Shown in pieces: positions 11,504 to 23,745 of a stretch of 62,000 bases of DNA; within the stretch, counting starts at the first letter, position 1, and each line of letters opens with the position of its first letter. The stretch lies in contig NC_081413.1 in assembly GCF_030272615.1 (NCBI RefSeq), positions 330,183,802-330,245,801 of the forward strand, read 5' to 3'. Under the pieces are notes generated by a model. The model did not search any database. It was not told where the DNA came from and saw only the letters and a list, made by a program, of their open reading frames with translations. The position numbers and the translations under genes are program-made. Source of the DNA: Cryptomeria japonica. Its lineage: Eukaryota > Streptophyta > Pinopsida > Cupressales > Cupressaceae.

Positions 11504-13011
11504 TTGTAAAGTTCTGATGCCAATAGCTAACAAGATGAGAGGGAGGGGGGGTGAATCATACAAACTTAATCTTCCATAAAATCAATAGATTCAACCTCGG
11601 TAACTTATACTTCAGTAATAAAACCAAAAACTGCTAAACATGCAAAATCATAAACACATAATCATCATAACACACATAACACCCGATTTAATGTGGAAAC
11701 CCAAATAGGGAAAAACCACTGTGGGATTTCAAACCCACTAAGAAATATACTCTTCTAGAGTATGCTCGGTTAAAAGCAAATCCTGTTAAGGATTACCAAC
11801 ACATTGCTAGATGTGACCCGGTTAAGGGATTTCCCTTAGATCTGTTAGGATCTTCACTTTGTTAGAAGTGACCTTGTCAAAGGATTTCAAACACTCATTT
11901 AGAATGTTACCTTTCTAGAGGGTTTACAAATAAGATTGTTAAGTCCAGTCGGTTAAGAGATTTTCTGTCACTTACAAAATAAACAACAATAATAAATATA
12001 TCTGCAACTTCACATCTAAAATGCTAAAGCAGATTCTTATTTGCTCAAAACAATCTTGTCATAGGACTTATCTTGTCCCTCTGCTAGGCTCCATACTCTG
12101 TTATTCAAACAGGTCTTCAAGCTTCTGTGCTCGGTAATCACTATGTAGCATCCCTGTGCTTACACTTGCCTGCATACATTGTTCATCAATAATTTCTTAT
12201 TTATAAACAATTTGCTAAGCGCTAAATCTCCTTGATCACATTTCCCATGATCAATCTTAGCCATCAGATCTTCAATCTTGACTAGGTTAAATGCATCCTT
12301 CGATCTGAAAATGTTTTACCTTGCCTTGGGACTTGCATTCCTTTCTTGGAACTTGCACAAGGTTATTGCTGTTCAATCAGAGCTGTAGATCTTCCTACCG
12401 ATGTCCCATTGCCATAGGTCCTTAACAAACTTCATGCATGACATACCAATCATTTAATCAACTCTAGCTCATCATTGTCCTTCATTAAATAATGCTTTTA
12501 TCCATCCAATGCGATCTGTCATAACTCGGTTGCAACTCGATAAATACTAAACCTTACTCGATAGATATTCTGCCTTCATTAACCGATATCGATAACCTTA
12601 GGGTTTATCGACTAGGTTCCTTAGGGTTTACCGACTAGGTTCTTTACTCGGTGACATAGTATAGTATTAACCTTACAATCAACAACATATGTAGGATATC
12701 AAAACAATCTAAACATCATGATCTCATCATTGTCTAACTCGGTAATAGTTTCCCATTGAATATCTTATTTCTCCCCTTTCTTATCACATTCTTTCTGTGT
12801 CACTTACCGACCACTTAATACTTATCAAAACATACTTCTTAAGATATGGCAACATCATACTGAATCAAAAAATCAATTTCTTGACATCAATGACAAAATA
12901 ATGTTATAAAGATAGTTATCATCCTTTTTCAGTTATATCAAATAATCTTCATCAACCTTCTCAATATCCTTAATGAATATCAATAATCTTTCTTCTATTG
13001 AAATGCCAACA
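11504..13011 (-). repeat. 3' LTR of element D
   Basis: Plus strand runs TGTAAAGTT to GCCAACA; pairs with 17706-19216 with scattered substitutions. Contains the shared block (11693-11724) and, in place of the long G run, GGGAGGGGGGG near 11541. Confidence 0.95.
12599..12645 (+). repeat. Short direct repeat inside D LTR
   Basis: TTAGGGTTTATCGACTAGGT followed by TTAGGGTTTACCGACTAGGT. Both contain the telobox core (reverse AAACCCTAA). The other LTR of D has the matching pair near 18804-18843. Confidence 0.7.
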
Positions 13012-13024
13012 ATCTCCCCCTTTG
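13012..13024 (-). promoter_or_regulatory. Polypurine tract of element D
   Basis: Reverse complement of ATCTCCCCCTTTG next to the 3' LTR. A second polypurine-like stretch (reverse of TCTTCCCCCCCTTTGACA) occurs near 13265-13281. Between 13025 and 13495 no coding frame is seen. Confidence 0.9.
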
Positions 13025-13495
13025 GCATTGATGGCAAAACCAACTTTTAAATGGTAATACCAACAAGATATTCAAATTGATTCAAATTCAGATTGTTGTT
13101 AGACTTCTCCTAGTATCCTTGAGCTGTTAAAATCTCCTGAATTCTTCTCCCTTTTTCATTAGCTTCTAAGCTGTTGTCTTGCATTTAGTCTTCTCCCTTT
13201 TGTAACCTCCTCCCCCTATCATTAGTCTTTTGTTATCTTCTTCATTTAGGATTTTACCATTTAGTCTTCCCCCCCTTTGACAACAATGCCAAAAAGTAAA
13301 AGAACTAAATCATGATTTCTTCCTCTGTGAAGTGATTTGCCTTGCTGTGTATCATCTCAGTCTTGGTCAGAGCAACTTGTCTCGATTCACTATTTCCTGC
13401 ACACCTTTAGAAAACCTTCTAAAGTGCGTAAATAAGCATCAATCCACACATAATATTCTATAGATTCATCAAATTGATGCTTTCATCGAACTCTG

Positions 13496-14248
13496 TCAGT
13501 GAGTAGAAGATAGGGGTAGGACCCCTAACTTGCTTCTGAGATACTCAAAAGTCTCCCTTGGTAGTGGCTTTGTGAAGATGTCTGCTAATTGCTCCTTTGA
13601 ATTGATATATTCCAGCACAACTTTCTTCTCTTGAACTTCTTCTCTGAGATAATGATACTTTATAGAGATATGTTTTGTCTTAGAGTGCATTACCAGATTC
13701 TTTGAAATGTTAATGGTACTCGTATTATCATAGAATATAGTTACTGGCTCGGTAACTTTCTCATTTATACCTTCCAATAGTTGCTTGATCCATGCTATAT
13801 TGGTACAATTCAATGCTGCAACAACATATTCAACTTCACTAAGCCAACTCACTAGTCTTTCTCCTAAAAAGAAAGCTCCACCACTTGTGCTTTTCCTATC
13901 ATCTATGTTGCCTGCCCAATCAGCATCAGTATAAACTTTAAATCAAAATCATTCCTTTTTTCATATACTAAGCCATAATCTTCAGTGCCTCTCAGGTTTC
14001 TAAAAATTCTCTTGATTGCTGTCATATGGGTTTCCTTGGGATCTGCAAAAAATCTTGCAACAATACCTACTGCATGTGCTATATCCGGTCTACTATGCAC
14101 AACATATTGCAACTTCCCAATCATAGATCGGTAAAGTGTCTCATCAACAGATGTAGATTCATCATTCTTTGATAGTTTACAGTTAGTAGTCATAGGGGTA
14201 CTTACTGGTTTAGAATCCTCCATTCAAGATTTCCTTTATGTACTTGGA
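13496..14248 (-). pseudogene. Copia RNase H of element D
   Basis: Translation shows KPVSTPM, YRSMIGKLQYV and RPDIAHAV, then SEVEYVAA, FYDNTSTINISKN, KTKHISIKYHYLRE and DIFTKPLPRETFEYL, the RNase H end of a Copia polyprotein. A frame break lies between the two blocks near 13860-13905. It removes RNA from the RNA:DNA hybrid during replication. The frame stops at 13496, 484 bp before the LTR. Confidence 0.92.
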
Positions 14249-15516
14249 TTAAGTAATGAAAATCTCATCTTTCATTTGTAGTATCGGTAAACCTATAAAA
14301 TACTTTATCTCACCAATTAATGACATCTCAAATTCTTTGCACATTTCATTTCCAAAGTTCTTGCATAAGGAGTCATTACCACAAAAAATAATATCATCAA
14401 CAAATATGGTTGAGATCAGTATTCCATTGTCCTCATTACTCTTCATGTACATGTTGCTATTTTCACCTGTCCTTATAAAACCAATCTTGATCAAATAAGA
14501 GTGCATTCTTTCATACCATGCTCTAGGTGCTTGTTTAAGACCATATAAAGATTTGTTTAATTTACATACCTGATCTTTGTACTCTTGTCTTCAACAAATC
14601 CTTCAGGCTGTTCAATGTAAACTTCTTCTTCTAGTATACCATTCAAAAATGCAGATTTAACATCCATTTGATATACCTTGAAATATTTGAAAGTAGTATA
14701 TGCCAACAATGTTCTTACTCCCTCTAGTCTAGCCATAGGTGCAAAAGTATCACCATAATCTATTCCTTCTTCTTGAGCATAACCTTTGCAAACTAGTCTT
14801 GCTTTGTCCCGAATGACCTCACCTTTTTCATTTAGCTTGTTTATGAAAATCCACTTTGTATCGATTACATTTTTGTCCTTCGGCCTTGGGATCAGTGTCC
14901 ATGTGTCATTCTTCTTGATTTGATCAATCTCTTCTGTCATAGCATTTACCCAATCTTCACTGTTAAATGCCTCTTTTACTATTCTCCGTTGAAATTCAGA
15001 TATCAGACATGTGTTCTGTCTCAGTTTGTTCCTTGTCATCACTGGATCATCCTTATCTCCTATAATCTGACTTGATGCATGATGTATTCTGACATATTTG
15101 GCTAATATAGGCTCGGTAGGTTCTGTATGATCTTCTTCATCACTCGGTAATTGGACATTATCTTCATTTTCTTCTGCAACTTCCTTGGTAGGACTTCTCG
15201 GTTGAACATAAACAAATTCTTCATAATCTTCTGGTTCTTTGGAATTTCCTTCATCATTTCTTTCTGTAAATTCATCAATTTTCACATTTGTACTTTCTAC
15301 TATTTTGTTAGATGATTTGATCAGACATTTAAATGCTTTACTTCTAGAAGAATAACCAAGAAATATTTCTTCTTCACTTTTCTGATCAAACTTTCCATTT
15401 CTATCATCTTTGTGAACATAGCATCTCTTTCCAAAGATTTTAAAATAACTTACATTAGGTTTCTTGTCACACCAGATCTCATATGGTGTCTTCATAGTTC
15501 CTTTCTTCAGTTGTAC
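14249..15516 (-). pseudogene. Copia integrase C-terminus and reverse transcriptase of element D
   Basis: It opens with the integrase tail (KTPYEIWCDKKP, IFLGYSSRSKAFKC), then an acidic linker. The RT starts near WVNAMTEEIDQIKKNDTW, followed by LVCKGYAQEEGIDY, FAPMARLEGVRTLLA and YQMDVKSAFLNG (first catalytic Asp), and TIFVDDIIFCGND, the FVDD form of the YVDD box. A stop/frameshift near 14557 interrupts it between the palm blocks, so full-length RT is not made. A short spacer with LYMVLNKHLEHGM-like residues lies between the two open parts. Confidence 0.92.
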
Positions 15517-16327
15517 TCAATTCAGGGTGTAAATTGCAGTGCTGATTACTTCTCTCCAAAATGTTTGAGGTACCCTTTTTTCTATCATCAGGGTTCTGGC
15601 ACAATCTAAAATTGATCTGTTTCTTCTCTCGGCTATCCCATTTTGCTGAGGTGTTCTCAGTGCAGATACTTGTCTTTTTATACCATTATCATTGTAGAAT
15701 AAGTTAAATTCATCAGAAGTGAATTCTCCTCCTCTATCAGATCTAGGACATTTCAGCTCTCTTCCTGTTTCAAATTTCAACTCTTGCCTTGTACCATTTA
15801 AACATTTGAAAAGCTTCTGATTTTTCTTTTAAAAACATAACTGACATCATCCTTGAGTAATCATCCACAAATAATATGAAATACTTATCACCATAATAAC
15901 TTTGAACTTTCATGGGACCACAAAGATCAGTGTGTACTAGATCTAAAATTCCTTTAGAAGTGTAGGACTTACTTGTAAAGCTTGATTTTGTCATCTTACC
16001 CATCTGGCATCCTCGACATATAGCATTCTCAGGTTTTTCTAGACTTGGTAGACCTCTTACTCGGCGCTTCTTGCTTATTTTGATCAGATTATCAAAATTT
16101 ACATGACAAAACCTTTTATGCCATAACCAGGTATCATCTATCTTAGCATAAAGACACTTGTTCCGAGTTGAGTCAAGATGAAATGTATTACCTTTTGTTT
16201 GTGTCCCGATAGTAGCTAACTTTCCATGCTTGTCATGAACTTTGACAATTCCTTTCTGAAATTCTATTTGGTATCCTGTATTGTTTAGCTATGCTACAGT
16301 CAACAAATTATATTTCAAACCTTCAAC
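15517..16327 (-). pseudogene. Copia integrase of element D (HHCC and DDE core)
   Basis: The zinc-binding region (WHKRFCHVNFDNLIKISK, then CRGCQMGK) is followed by the catalytic core: LVHTDLCGPM, CPRSDRGGEFTSDEF and TPQQNGIAERRNR supply the D, D and E. Integrase joins element DNA to the target. A frameshift lies near 15775 (between KARVEI and ETGRELK), and a TGA at 15517-15519 replaces the usual Arg after TLN, a likely CGA-to-TGA decay. The linker just after gag has a TAG at 16328 and another stop near 16290. Confidence 0.92.
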
Positions 16328-17641
16328 CTAGTATACATCATCACATTTAGCATTGTCAAGAAGTGTTATAGATCCTTTACCTTTCACCGGACATGGTGCA
16401 TCATTACCAAATCTTACATAGCCTCCATCATAGTCTTCTAATTTAACAAACTTGTGTTTATCACCTGTCATGTGATGTGAGCATCCACTGTCTATGATCC
16501 AAGAGTCATTATTATTTATGTGAGATACTAGGGCTTTTTCTTCATACCTTTCTTCATCTGATCCATCTTTAATAGCCACATAAACAACTTCCTCTATATC
16601 CATTTCATTAGATTTATCATTGTTGGATTCCTCATCAGCTACTAGGCATGTCAATCTGTCTCTCCTTCTGAAGTCTCGGTGTCCTCTATATTGGTTGTCT
16701 TTCTGCCTGTTATCTCGGTATTCTCTCTTTTCACTAGATTCTTTGTCAGGACAGTTAGATGCCATATGTCCTATTTTATCACAATTGAAACATTTCAAAG
16801 GTAGCTTTCCTTTATACTTACCTTTTCCTCTCGGTAACCTTCTGGCTAATAATGCTTCAAACTCTTCTTGCTTCTTGATTTCCTCATATACTTTGTGCAC
16901 TTCTTCCATGTTCTTGCGAAGTATTTCACTTGCTCCACTGTGATTCCCTTCAGAGTACTTACTCATTCTATCATTGTAATAATTAGATTCACCAATATGA
17001 AAAGAACTGAATGCAGATTCTACTTTATTTACCAAAGACCCACTGTTATCAAAATTAGTTAACTCAAATGCATGTAGCTTACTGATAGTAGCATCCAAAG
17101 AAACTGGCATGTTAGGTACAAACCTTAGTTCATTGATTGCAGAGACTCGAATGGCATAAGCAGGTAGAAGGGTTCTCAACAACTTACTTGTTACATCCTT
17201 TTCTTCAATAGTTCCTCCTGCTCCTTTAATTTGATTGACAATCTCCTTTAACCTTGTACTGTATTGGGTTATGTTCTCACTTTCATTCATTCTCATGGAT
17301 TCAAGTTGTCCTCTTAGACTATCTACTTTTTCTCTTTGAACATGTTCTTCGCCACCATACACAGATATGAGCTTAGTCCACATTGCTTTTGCATCATTGC
17401 AGCCTTCTAGATCATTAAACTCTGAGTCGGTCAATGCTGATGTTATTTCAATCATAGCTTGAATATGTTCTTGCTTTTCCTTTATCTCTTCCAAGGTCAT
17501 CGGGTTGGTGCTTGGTGGTATGTAATCATTCTCCAAATAATATGTTGCATATTCTCTAATTCCTGATAAATGCAGCTTCATCCTTTTCTGCCATGTGGAG
17601 AAACTTGACTTGTTCAGCTTTGGTGCATCCCTTTTATACAT
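16328..17641 (-). CDS. Copia Gag plus protease (element D), open 437 codons
   Basis: It starts MYKRDAPKLNKSSFSTW, about 50 bp after the primer site. Residues 10-200 form a UBN2-type capsid region (EEHVQREKVDSLRGQLESM, ITQYSTRLKEIVNQI, KLLRTLLPAY). A perfect zinc knuckle CFNCDKIGHMASNC follows near residue 285, then a basic stretch, then the aspartic protease start WIIDSGCSHHMTGD near residue 382. Gag builds the particle and protease cuts the polyprotein. The frame ends at a TAG where the polyprotein normally continues, so this is the intact front of a broken gene. This is the longest open pol-side frame of element D. Confidence 0.92.
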   Translation of the reverse strand: MYKRDAPKLNKSSFSTWQKRMKLHLSGIREYATYYLENDYIPPSTNPMTLEEIKEKQEHIQAMIEITSALTDSEFNDLEGCNDAKAMWTKLISVYGGEEHVQREKVDSLRGQLESMRMNESENITQYSTRLKEIVNQIKGAGGTIEEKDVTSKLLRTLLPAYAIRVSAINELRFVPNMPVSLDATISKLHAFELTNFDNSGSLVNKVESAFSSFHIGESNYYNDRMSKYSEGNHSGASEILRKNMEEVHKVYEEIKKQEEFEALLARRLPRGKGKYKGKLPLKCFNCDKIGHMASNCPDKESSEKREYRDNRQKDNQYRGHRDFRRRDRLTCLVADEESNNDKSNEMDIEEVVYVAIKDGSDEERYEEKALVSHINNNDSWIIDSGCSHHMTGDKHKFVKLEDYDGGYVRFGNDAPCPVKGKGSITLLDNAKCDDVY

Positions 17642-17691
17642 CTTCAGATCTTTGCCTCAAGTACCTTTAAAATTTTCTTTTGGAGTCCAAA

Positions 17692-17703
17692 GCTCCGATA
17701 CCA
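17692..17703 (-). promoter_or_regulatory. Primer binding site, element D (tRNA-iMet)
   Basis: Reverse complement of GCTCCGATACCA, i.e. TGGTATCGGAGC, one base different from the usual TGGTATCAGAGC, two bases from the LTR edge. Confidence 0.9.
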
Positions 17704-17705
17704 AA

Positions 17706-19216
17706 TGTAAAGTTTTGATTCCAATAGCTAACAAGATTAGAGGGGGGGGGGGGGGTGAATCATACAAACTTAATCTTCCATAAAATCAACAGATTCAACC
17801 TCGGTAACTTATACTTCAGCAATATAACCAAAAACTACTAAAAATGCAAACTCATAAACACATAATCATCATAAGACATATAACACTAGATTTAATGTGG
17901 AAACCCAAATAGGGAAAAACCACTATGGGATTTCGGACCCACTAAGAAATATACTCTTCTAGAGTACGCTCGGTTAAAAGCAAATCCTGTTAAAGATTAC
18001 AAACACATTTCTAGATGTGACCTGGTTAAGGGATTTCCCTCAGATTTGTTAGGATCTTCACTTTGCTAGAAGTGACCTTGTCAAAGGATTTCAAACACTC
18101 ATTTAGAATGTTACCTTGCTAGAGGGTTTACAAATAAGACTGTTAAGTCCACTCGGTTAAGATATTTTCTGTCACATTACAAAATAAACAACAATAATAA
18201 ATATATCTGCAACTTCACATCTAAAATGCTAAAGCAGATTCTTATTTTCTCAAAACAATCTTGTCATAGGACTTATCTTGTCCCTCTGCTGGGCTCCATA
18301 CTCTTTTATTCAAACAGGTCTTCAAGCTTCTGTGCTCGGTAATCACTATGTAGCATCCCTATGCATACACTTGCCCACATACATTGTTCATCAATAATTT
18401 CTTATTTATAAACAATTTGCTAAGCGCTAAATCTCCTTGATCACATTTCCCATGATCAATCTTAGCCATCAGATCTTCAATCTTGACTAGGTTCAATGCA
18501 TCCTTCGATTTGAAAATGTTTTACCTTGCCTTGGGACTTGCATTCCTTTCTTGGAACTTGCACAAGGTTGTTGCGGTTCAATCTGAGCTGTAGATCTTCC
18601 TGTCGATCTCCCATTGCCATAGATCCTTAACAAACTTCATGCATGACATACCAATTATTTAATCAACTCCAGCTCATTATTGTTCTTCATTAAATAATGC
18701 TTTTATCCATCCAATGCGATCTGTCATAACTCGGTTGCAACTCGGTAAATAATAAACTTTACTCGGTAGACAGTCTGCCTTCATTAACCGATATTGATAA
18801 CCTTAGGGTTTACCGACTAGGTTCCTTAGGGTTTACTGACTAGGTTCTTTGCTCGGTGACATAGTATAGTATTAAGCTTACAATCAACAACATATGTAGG
18901 ATATGAAAACAATCTAAACATCATGATCTCATCATTGTCTAACTTGGTAATAGTTTCCCATTGAATATCTTATTTCTCCCCTTTCTTATCACATTCTTTT
19001 TGTGTCACTTACTGACCACTTAATACTCATCAAAACATACTTCTTAAGATATGGCAACATCATATTGAATCAAAAAATCAATTTCTTGACATCAATGATA
19101 AAATAATGTTATAAAGATAATTATCATCCTTTTTCAGTTATATCAAATACTCTTCAACAACCTTCTCAATATCCTTAATGAATATCAACAATCTTTCTTC
19201 TATTGAAATGCCAACA
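17706..19216 (-). repeat. 5' LTR of element D
   Basis: Plus strand TGTAAAGTT to GCCAACA. It has a 14-G run at 17742-17755. Same length and sequence as 11504-13011 apart from scattered changes. Confidence 0.95.
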
Positions 19217-20799
19217 GAATCTAGTGTCACAGATCTAATTTTTGATGGCGACCAGTCATTAATACATAAATATTGAATAACTTCCTGTTCAACTTCCTCC
19301 TTTTCATTTTCATTAAAATCATCAAAATGATCTATTAAATCACTTAGCACTTTTCTCCTAATATTCTTGATAGTTTTTTGACAATTTGTAAATGGTTTGT
19401 AAGAGGAAATGTATATATTTACCGGTGCTGATGATGCCGGTTCATTACTGGTTGTCTTTGTCTTCTTCCTTGTTTGCCTAGTCTTTTTAGGCTGCACTTC
19501 AGGTTCTATTTCCTCAGAATCTGGTGAGTTGTTCTTAGTTTTCTGCTTTCTTTCAAAGACCTTGGCAGGTGCAACTTCTGGTTTCTTCTTGGCCGGTGAC
19601 CACTTGGTCACTTTAAGACTTGTTGAAGTAACCGGTACCGATACCGATGGCACTGCCTTTCCCTTCTTCACTGAAGGTTTTTCAACTGGTGTTACCCTTT
19701 CCAAGTAGGTGCCTATTCTCTTCTTCTTTGGATCAAGAGGCGAGGAAAGTAGGGTAGACGCATACCCATCTAGTATGTCATACATCACCTCATATCCCAT
19801 GGGCTCCACTTCTTCCTTTCTGGGCTCAACCGCATCCATTATGCACTCATCTTCTCTGATGACAAAGTAGATGTCCTCTTCATACTTCTTAACAATATTG
19901 TGAGATATTCTCATCCTCTGGCTCATCTTGCTTCTGAATTCATCAAAGTACTTGTTCAAGACTTCAGGATAACCGGTTCCCCCCGCTTGAATGCTTTCTC
20001 TGATTTTCTTGGTAACCGGTTGGTCAGTAGACCATTGAATCACTGACTCCCAGAAAAATAGCCTTGAAAATAGAAAAACAAACCTACCAACAGTTTTCCA
20101 AATTTAAATCTTAAGGCATTGTCCTATTTGATAGACTTCAGGTTTACCAAGAGCTGCCTCTACATACAGGTGCATAGATCAAATGATGCATCTTCCATGA
20201 TCATTCTGTAGGCGGCATTCACCACAATAGTAGAAACAGAGTTTATTCTACTAGCATAGATTGTTCGGTAACCAATCAACATGCATACTTGACCAAGTCA
20301 TCCTTGATGGTGTTGATGGTCATTCCCCGTTGGTCGCTCACAGAACTGGTGAGCTTGGTCATTTCCATCTTAATGACTTTCCTTAGGGCTGGCACTTCTC
20401 CAACATTATAGAAACCGGTGACGGCATGAATCACTTCAGGTGTGATGTCATGTGTCCGCTCAAGATACATTTTGTCACTGTGCACTCTGCTTAGGATGAT
20501 GCGGATGTGATCTTCTATGAATTCTTCAAGAAAATAGACCACATTGTGAAGTTTCTTTCTTTCTAGGATGTTGTATTCCGGTTTGATCTTCTTGTCATTC
20601 CCGCAAAATAAAACTAACTAAGAATGGATCACTAGGGATCTTAGGTCTTCTATTTTGCAATCAATATAATTTGAAATACCTTCCTCAACTATAACACTAG
20701 CTGGTATCTGGGATAGGGCATTGTATTTCATCTTCCTTTATATGAAATCCACTGAATCACTAGGTGGACTTGAACTGGAGTGCGAAGCAGAAGCCATGA
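19217..20799 (-). pseudogene. ORF2 of element C, N-terminal and middle part, unknown function
   Basis: Start is the ATG at 20797-20799 (MASASHSSSSPPSD). A helical domain follows: FLEEFIEDHIRIILSRVHSD, DITPEVIHAVTGFYNVGEVP, GMTINTIKDDLVKYA. It matches EELVRYVLSRIHYQ, KITKEAIHSLTRLW and NEVPVLRS in element B ORF2. Then comes a Lys/Pro/Ser-rich linker (KRIGTYLERVTPVEKPSVKK, KKPEVAPAKVFERKQKTKN, KTRQTRKKTKTT) and a helical region (TIKNIRRKVLSDLIDHFDDF). Stops and a frame break occur in the first third. Element D interrupts after SVTLDS. I do not recognise the function; similar TE-linked ORFs seem to exist in other plants, from memory only. Confidence 0.65.
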
Positions 20800-21046
20800 T
20801 AAACAAAGAAGCTTGAAAAATACCTTCGTGAATCAAGATTTAGGGATTTTGACACTGTATCTAGCAACACACCACTTCGGTCGCTTGGAACACCGCTTAG
20901 TGTTCTTCACTTGACTGATTGATACTATCTCCAGATTCTACTTCAAAGCTTTTGAAATCTCTCTGAATCACAAAACAAATCACCTTTGGTCGCTCTGCAC
21001 TTAAAAATTTCTCCGCTCACAAATTGATAAGTGAAAATGACTTGAA

Positions 21047-21112
21047 AATCCCTTTTAAACAAATTCTTCACCTGCCATAATAAATGCTCCACCATTAGGT
21101 TATAAACCCTAA
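21047..21112 (-). promoter_or_regulatory. Possible internal promoter of element C ORF2 (telobox, TATA-like)
   Basis: On the minus strand TTAGGGTTTATAA (telobox complement at 21104-21112) is followed about 50 bp on by TTTAAAAGGG (21051-21060), a TATA-like run, about 250 bp before the ORF2 ATG at 20799. Teloboxes are common near starts of plant genes active in dividing cells. Function is inferred only from motifs. Confidence 0.35.
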
Positions 21113-21239
21113 TTTTTCCTTTTACCATTTCTAGTCTTCTGCCGATTGACAGGTAACACATACCGGTTAAGGTCTTTTACTGGTGTAGACCGAGGGTTCG
21201 AAACATTTCACCGATTTGTTCCCCCTAAGCTTTTCTGAA

Positions 21240-22522
21240 GCTCAGTTTGCTGGTTTAGAAACTTCTACACTAGGTGTAGAAACCAGTTCTTCTTGTGACA
21301 CTTCTTCTAGTTTCTTTTTCTAGGTTTTCTTCATATCTACTTGAACAGTAACAACATCAATCTTTCCTTCTGAAGTGATCGGTATATCATCCGATATGTT
21401 CTTTCTCATCATGTAGAATATTGCTATGTGACCCGGTTTGTTGCAATGATAACATACCATTCCAGGTTCTTTCTAAGGTCCATTATTCATGTTTCCATTC
21501 TTCCTCCTACATGTTGCAGCAGTGTGACTGGTACCATGGCAAATCAAATAGGTTTCTCTCCAACCGGTTGCCGCTTGATAGCCACCACCACCTGACTAAT
21601 GGTCATAGGCATTATACCGGTTTGGATTCCGGTTCACAGAGGATTTAGGAAAAACTCATTGACTCCTTTGAGGATATCTTCCAGTGTTGTGTATAACAGA
21701 CCTGCATTCAAATGCTCTATGCCCAAACTTGTTGCATGCATAACTGTTACCATTGAATCTATTGGATCTAGGTTTATTATTTAGAAAGTAAGGAAAATTA
21801 TTGTAAGCCTTACTTATACACACATTAGTAGTATGTTCTTCCTTGAGACAATTAAAGCAAACAAGTTTGAACTTTTGCTTACCTTTATCCTTTGGTGTTG
21901 GTTGCTTCTTTGATGCTCCATCTTTTGTTCCAGAGCTCTCACCTTCCTCATAATCAGAGAAACCAAGTCCATTAGTATTCTTTACCGGTTTGGCTAATTC
22001 AAGATTTTTCTCTAATTTAGCAGCACTTTGATTGAATTTGGCAAGTATCTCCTTTGACTCAGTGAGTTCCTTGGAAATAGCAGCATTGGATTCCTTCAAG
22101 GTTGCATTCTTAGAAATAGCCATGTTTAGTTCACCTTGCTTTTCTTCTTTTTCCACTTTACTCTCTTGGAGATGAGCAGTAAGTGCATTGATTTCTTGCT
22201 TCAGCTTGGAGATCTCATGATCTTTGTCTTTTACCAAATCTTCAGCTTTCCTCCGGTTCTCAAGCTCTTGACACATCCTGATAGTTAGTCCTTCCAGTTC
22301 CCTTCTTAGATTGGCATTAGACTCATTCAGTTTTTCAACTTCTTCAACTAGGGCTTCCATGTCCGCTTCATCAAAAGAACTATTTTGAGTAAGCTCCATT
22401 AGTTTCTTAGCATGCTCTCTTCTTTTTGCCAGAGAGGCTTTATATTTGACTTTGAGTTCATCAAAGGCTTTCTCAGTCTGAGTGAGACGGTGAGTAAGCT
22501 CCCTCATAGTGTATTCCCCCAT
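21240..22522 (-). pseudogene. Gag-like coiled-coil/zinc-knuckle protein of element C
   Basis: The start ATG is taken at 22520-22522 (MGEYTM) by match to element B; an ATG four codons upstream is also in frame. Open to 21656. Residues 5-180 are a strong coiled coil (LVEEVEKLNESNANLRREL, EDLVKDKDHEISKLKQEINA). Then come knuckles CFNCLKEEHTTNVC and CNKFGHRAFEC, a stop, and two more knuckle-like units (LICHGTSHTAATC, CYHCNKPGHIAIFY) in the continuing frame to about 21240. Four knuckles in total, as in element B. No UBN2 capsid signature. It may bind element RNA and multimerise; this is inference. Confidence 0.75.
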
Positions 22523-22558
22523 ATCTCCTTTCAAGTGGTTAAACTTATAGAAAGGTTG

Positions 22559-22570
22559 GCTCTGATATTA
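22559..22570 (-). promoter_or_regulatory. Primer binding site, element C (imperfect tRNA-iMet)
   Basis: Reverse complement of GCTCTGATATTA, i.e. TAATATCAGAGC. It differs from TGGTATCAGAGC at two of twelve bases, two bases from the LTR. Confidence 0.85.
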
Positions 22571-22572
22571 AT

Positions 22573-23745
22573 TGATGAATACTAAGAGGGGGGGGGGGGG
22601 TGAATTAGTATACCAAGAATTAGTGAACTCAAACACTTAAACAATTTAATAGTTAATTGGTATAGCAGATTTACTAACAAACCGGTTAAGACAAATGCAA
22701 ACCAAGCAACAAATAAAGAATTCACCCACAAGATCACAATCACCATAACACAAGAAATTTTCATGGGGAAACCCAAATGGGAAAAACCACGGTGAGATGA
22801 AACTCACAAGTAACTATTTGCAAAATAGTAACCAGACCAGTTAAGGTCAGACCGGTTAAGGTCATACAATGTTCTTCACTAGAATAGATCCTATTAGGAA
22901 TCTCGATCCCTGTTAGGAGATAAGTCCTGTTAAAGACTACCTTGTGAGAGGATTTCAAATCCACAGTTGTGAACCACCTTGTTAGAGGATTTACAAAGGC
23001 TTTGCCAGGCTACCCGGTTAAGGGTTTCAGACTTGTCGAAGATGTGAGTAATCAACAAGTGAGTGATCTAAATACTAGCACAGTATGCTTGGTTAGATCC
23101 TTGATAGCTCATTGTTAATGCATTTCAGCATTACTTCAATCTTCAATATCTCCACACTTTGTTTCTCACACAGACCTAATCTTCTTCTATGATCGCACAT
23201 ACAAAAACCTCATCAACCACCTAAAACCCTAGCAACAACTAAAACCCTAGACATGATGTCCTTATAAAGGAATCTGATTTCATGTCAGTCCAATAGGATT
23301 ACAATGCAAGTTCCTAGGTTCAGTGCATCTGGACACATTTGGTAACACGACACAGAATCACCACCAAAGTGTCAGTGGATGATAACTCATCACAAAAATA
23401 CTAGTTGGTAACTCATCATAGAGTAATACTGGTTCATACATTTACCGATTATCAGTTCACACATTTTACCAATTACCGGTTTTTCAAAATGAAGACTGGG
23501 AAAAAATGATAACAACTGCTTTGTTCCTTCATACCGCTTTGGGATCCTCGAACTGCTTGAGGTCTTCATACCACTTGAGATCGGTAAACACTTTCTGCAA
23601 AACAACAATAGTCTAAAGACTATAATAAATAATACCGGTTGGAACAAATACCTATTGAGCATAACTCATACATACTAAAAGTGATCTTAAAGCAAGTGTG
23701 TGTCCATCAATGACAATCACAACATCATCATCAAAAATGACAACA
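22573..23745 (-). repeat. 5' LTR of element C
   Basis: Plus strand TGATGAATAC to TGACAACA, with a 13-G run at 22588-22600. Matches 8291-9445 over its length. Confidence 0.95.

Larger units (their letters stand above)
11504..19216 (-). mobile_element. Element D: Ty1/Copia retrotransposon, nearly complete
   Basis: 7.7 kb with two ~1.5-kb LTRs (11504-13011 and 17706-19216), tRNA-iMet primer site, polypurine tract, gag-protease, integrase, RT and RNase H in Copia order. The flanks share GAAT (11500-11503 and 19217-19220). Excising it restores the frame of element C ORF2. Gag is open, but pol has stops and frameshifts. The protease motif DSGCSHHMTGD and integrase motifs recall the SIRE/Maximus branch, though I cannot confirm the lineage. 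It is among the youngest insertions, lying four levels deep (LINE, B, C, D). Confidence 0.93.
8291..23745 (-). mobile_element. Element C: relative of element B, inserted in B's gag-like gene, hosts D
   Basis: Bounded by LTRs 22573-23745 (5') and 8291-9445 (3') on the minus strand. About 7.7 kb after removing D. Same gene plan as B: coiled-coil/zinc-knuckle ORF, then an unknown ORF2, no pol. The flanks share ACAT (8284-8287 and 23746-23749), and the B gag-like frame rejoins across the insertion as NRWNVMT then CSIYHNYG. Three bases (AAT) lie between ACAT and the LTR terminus at the 8291 end, so the exact duplication is uncertain. Confidence 0.9.
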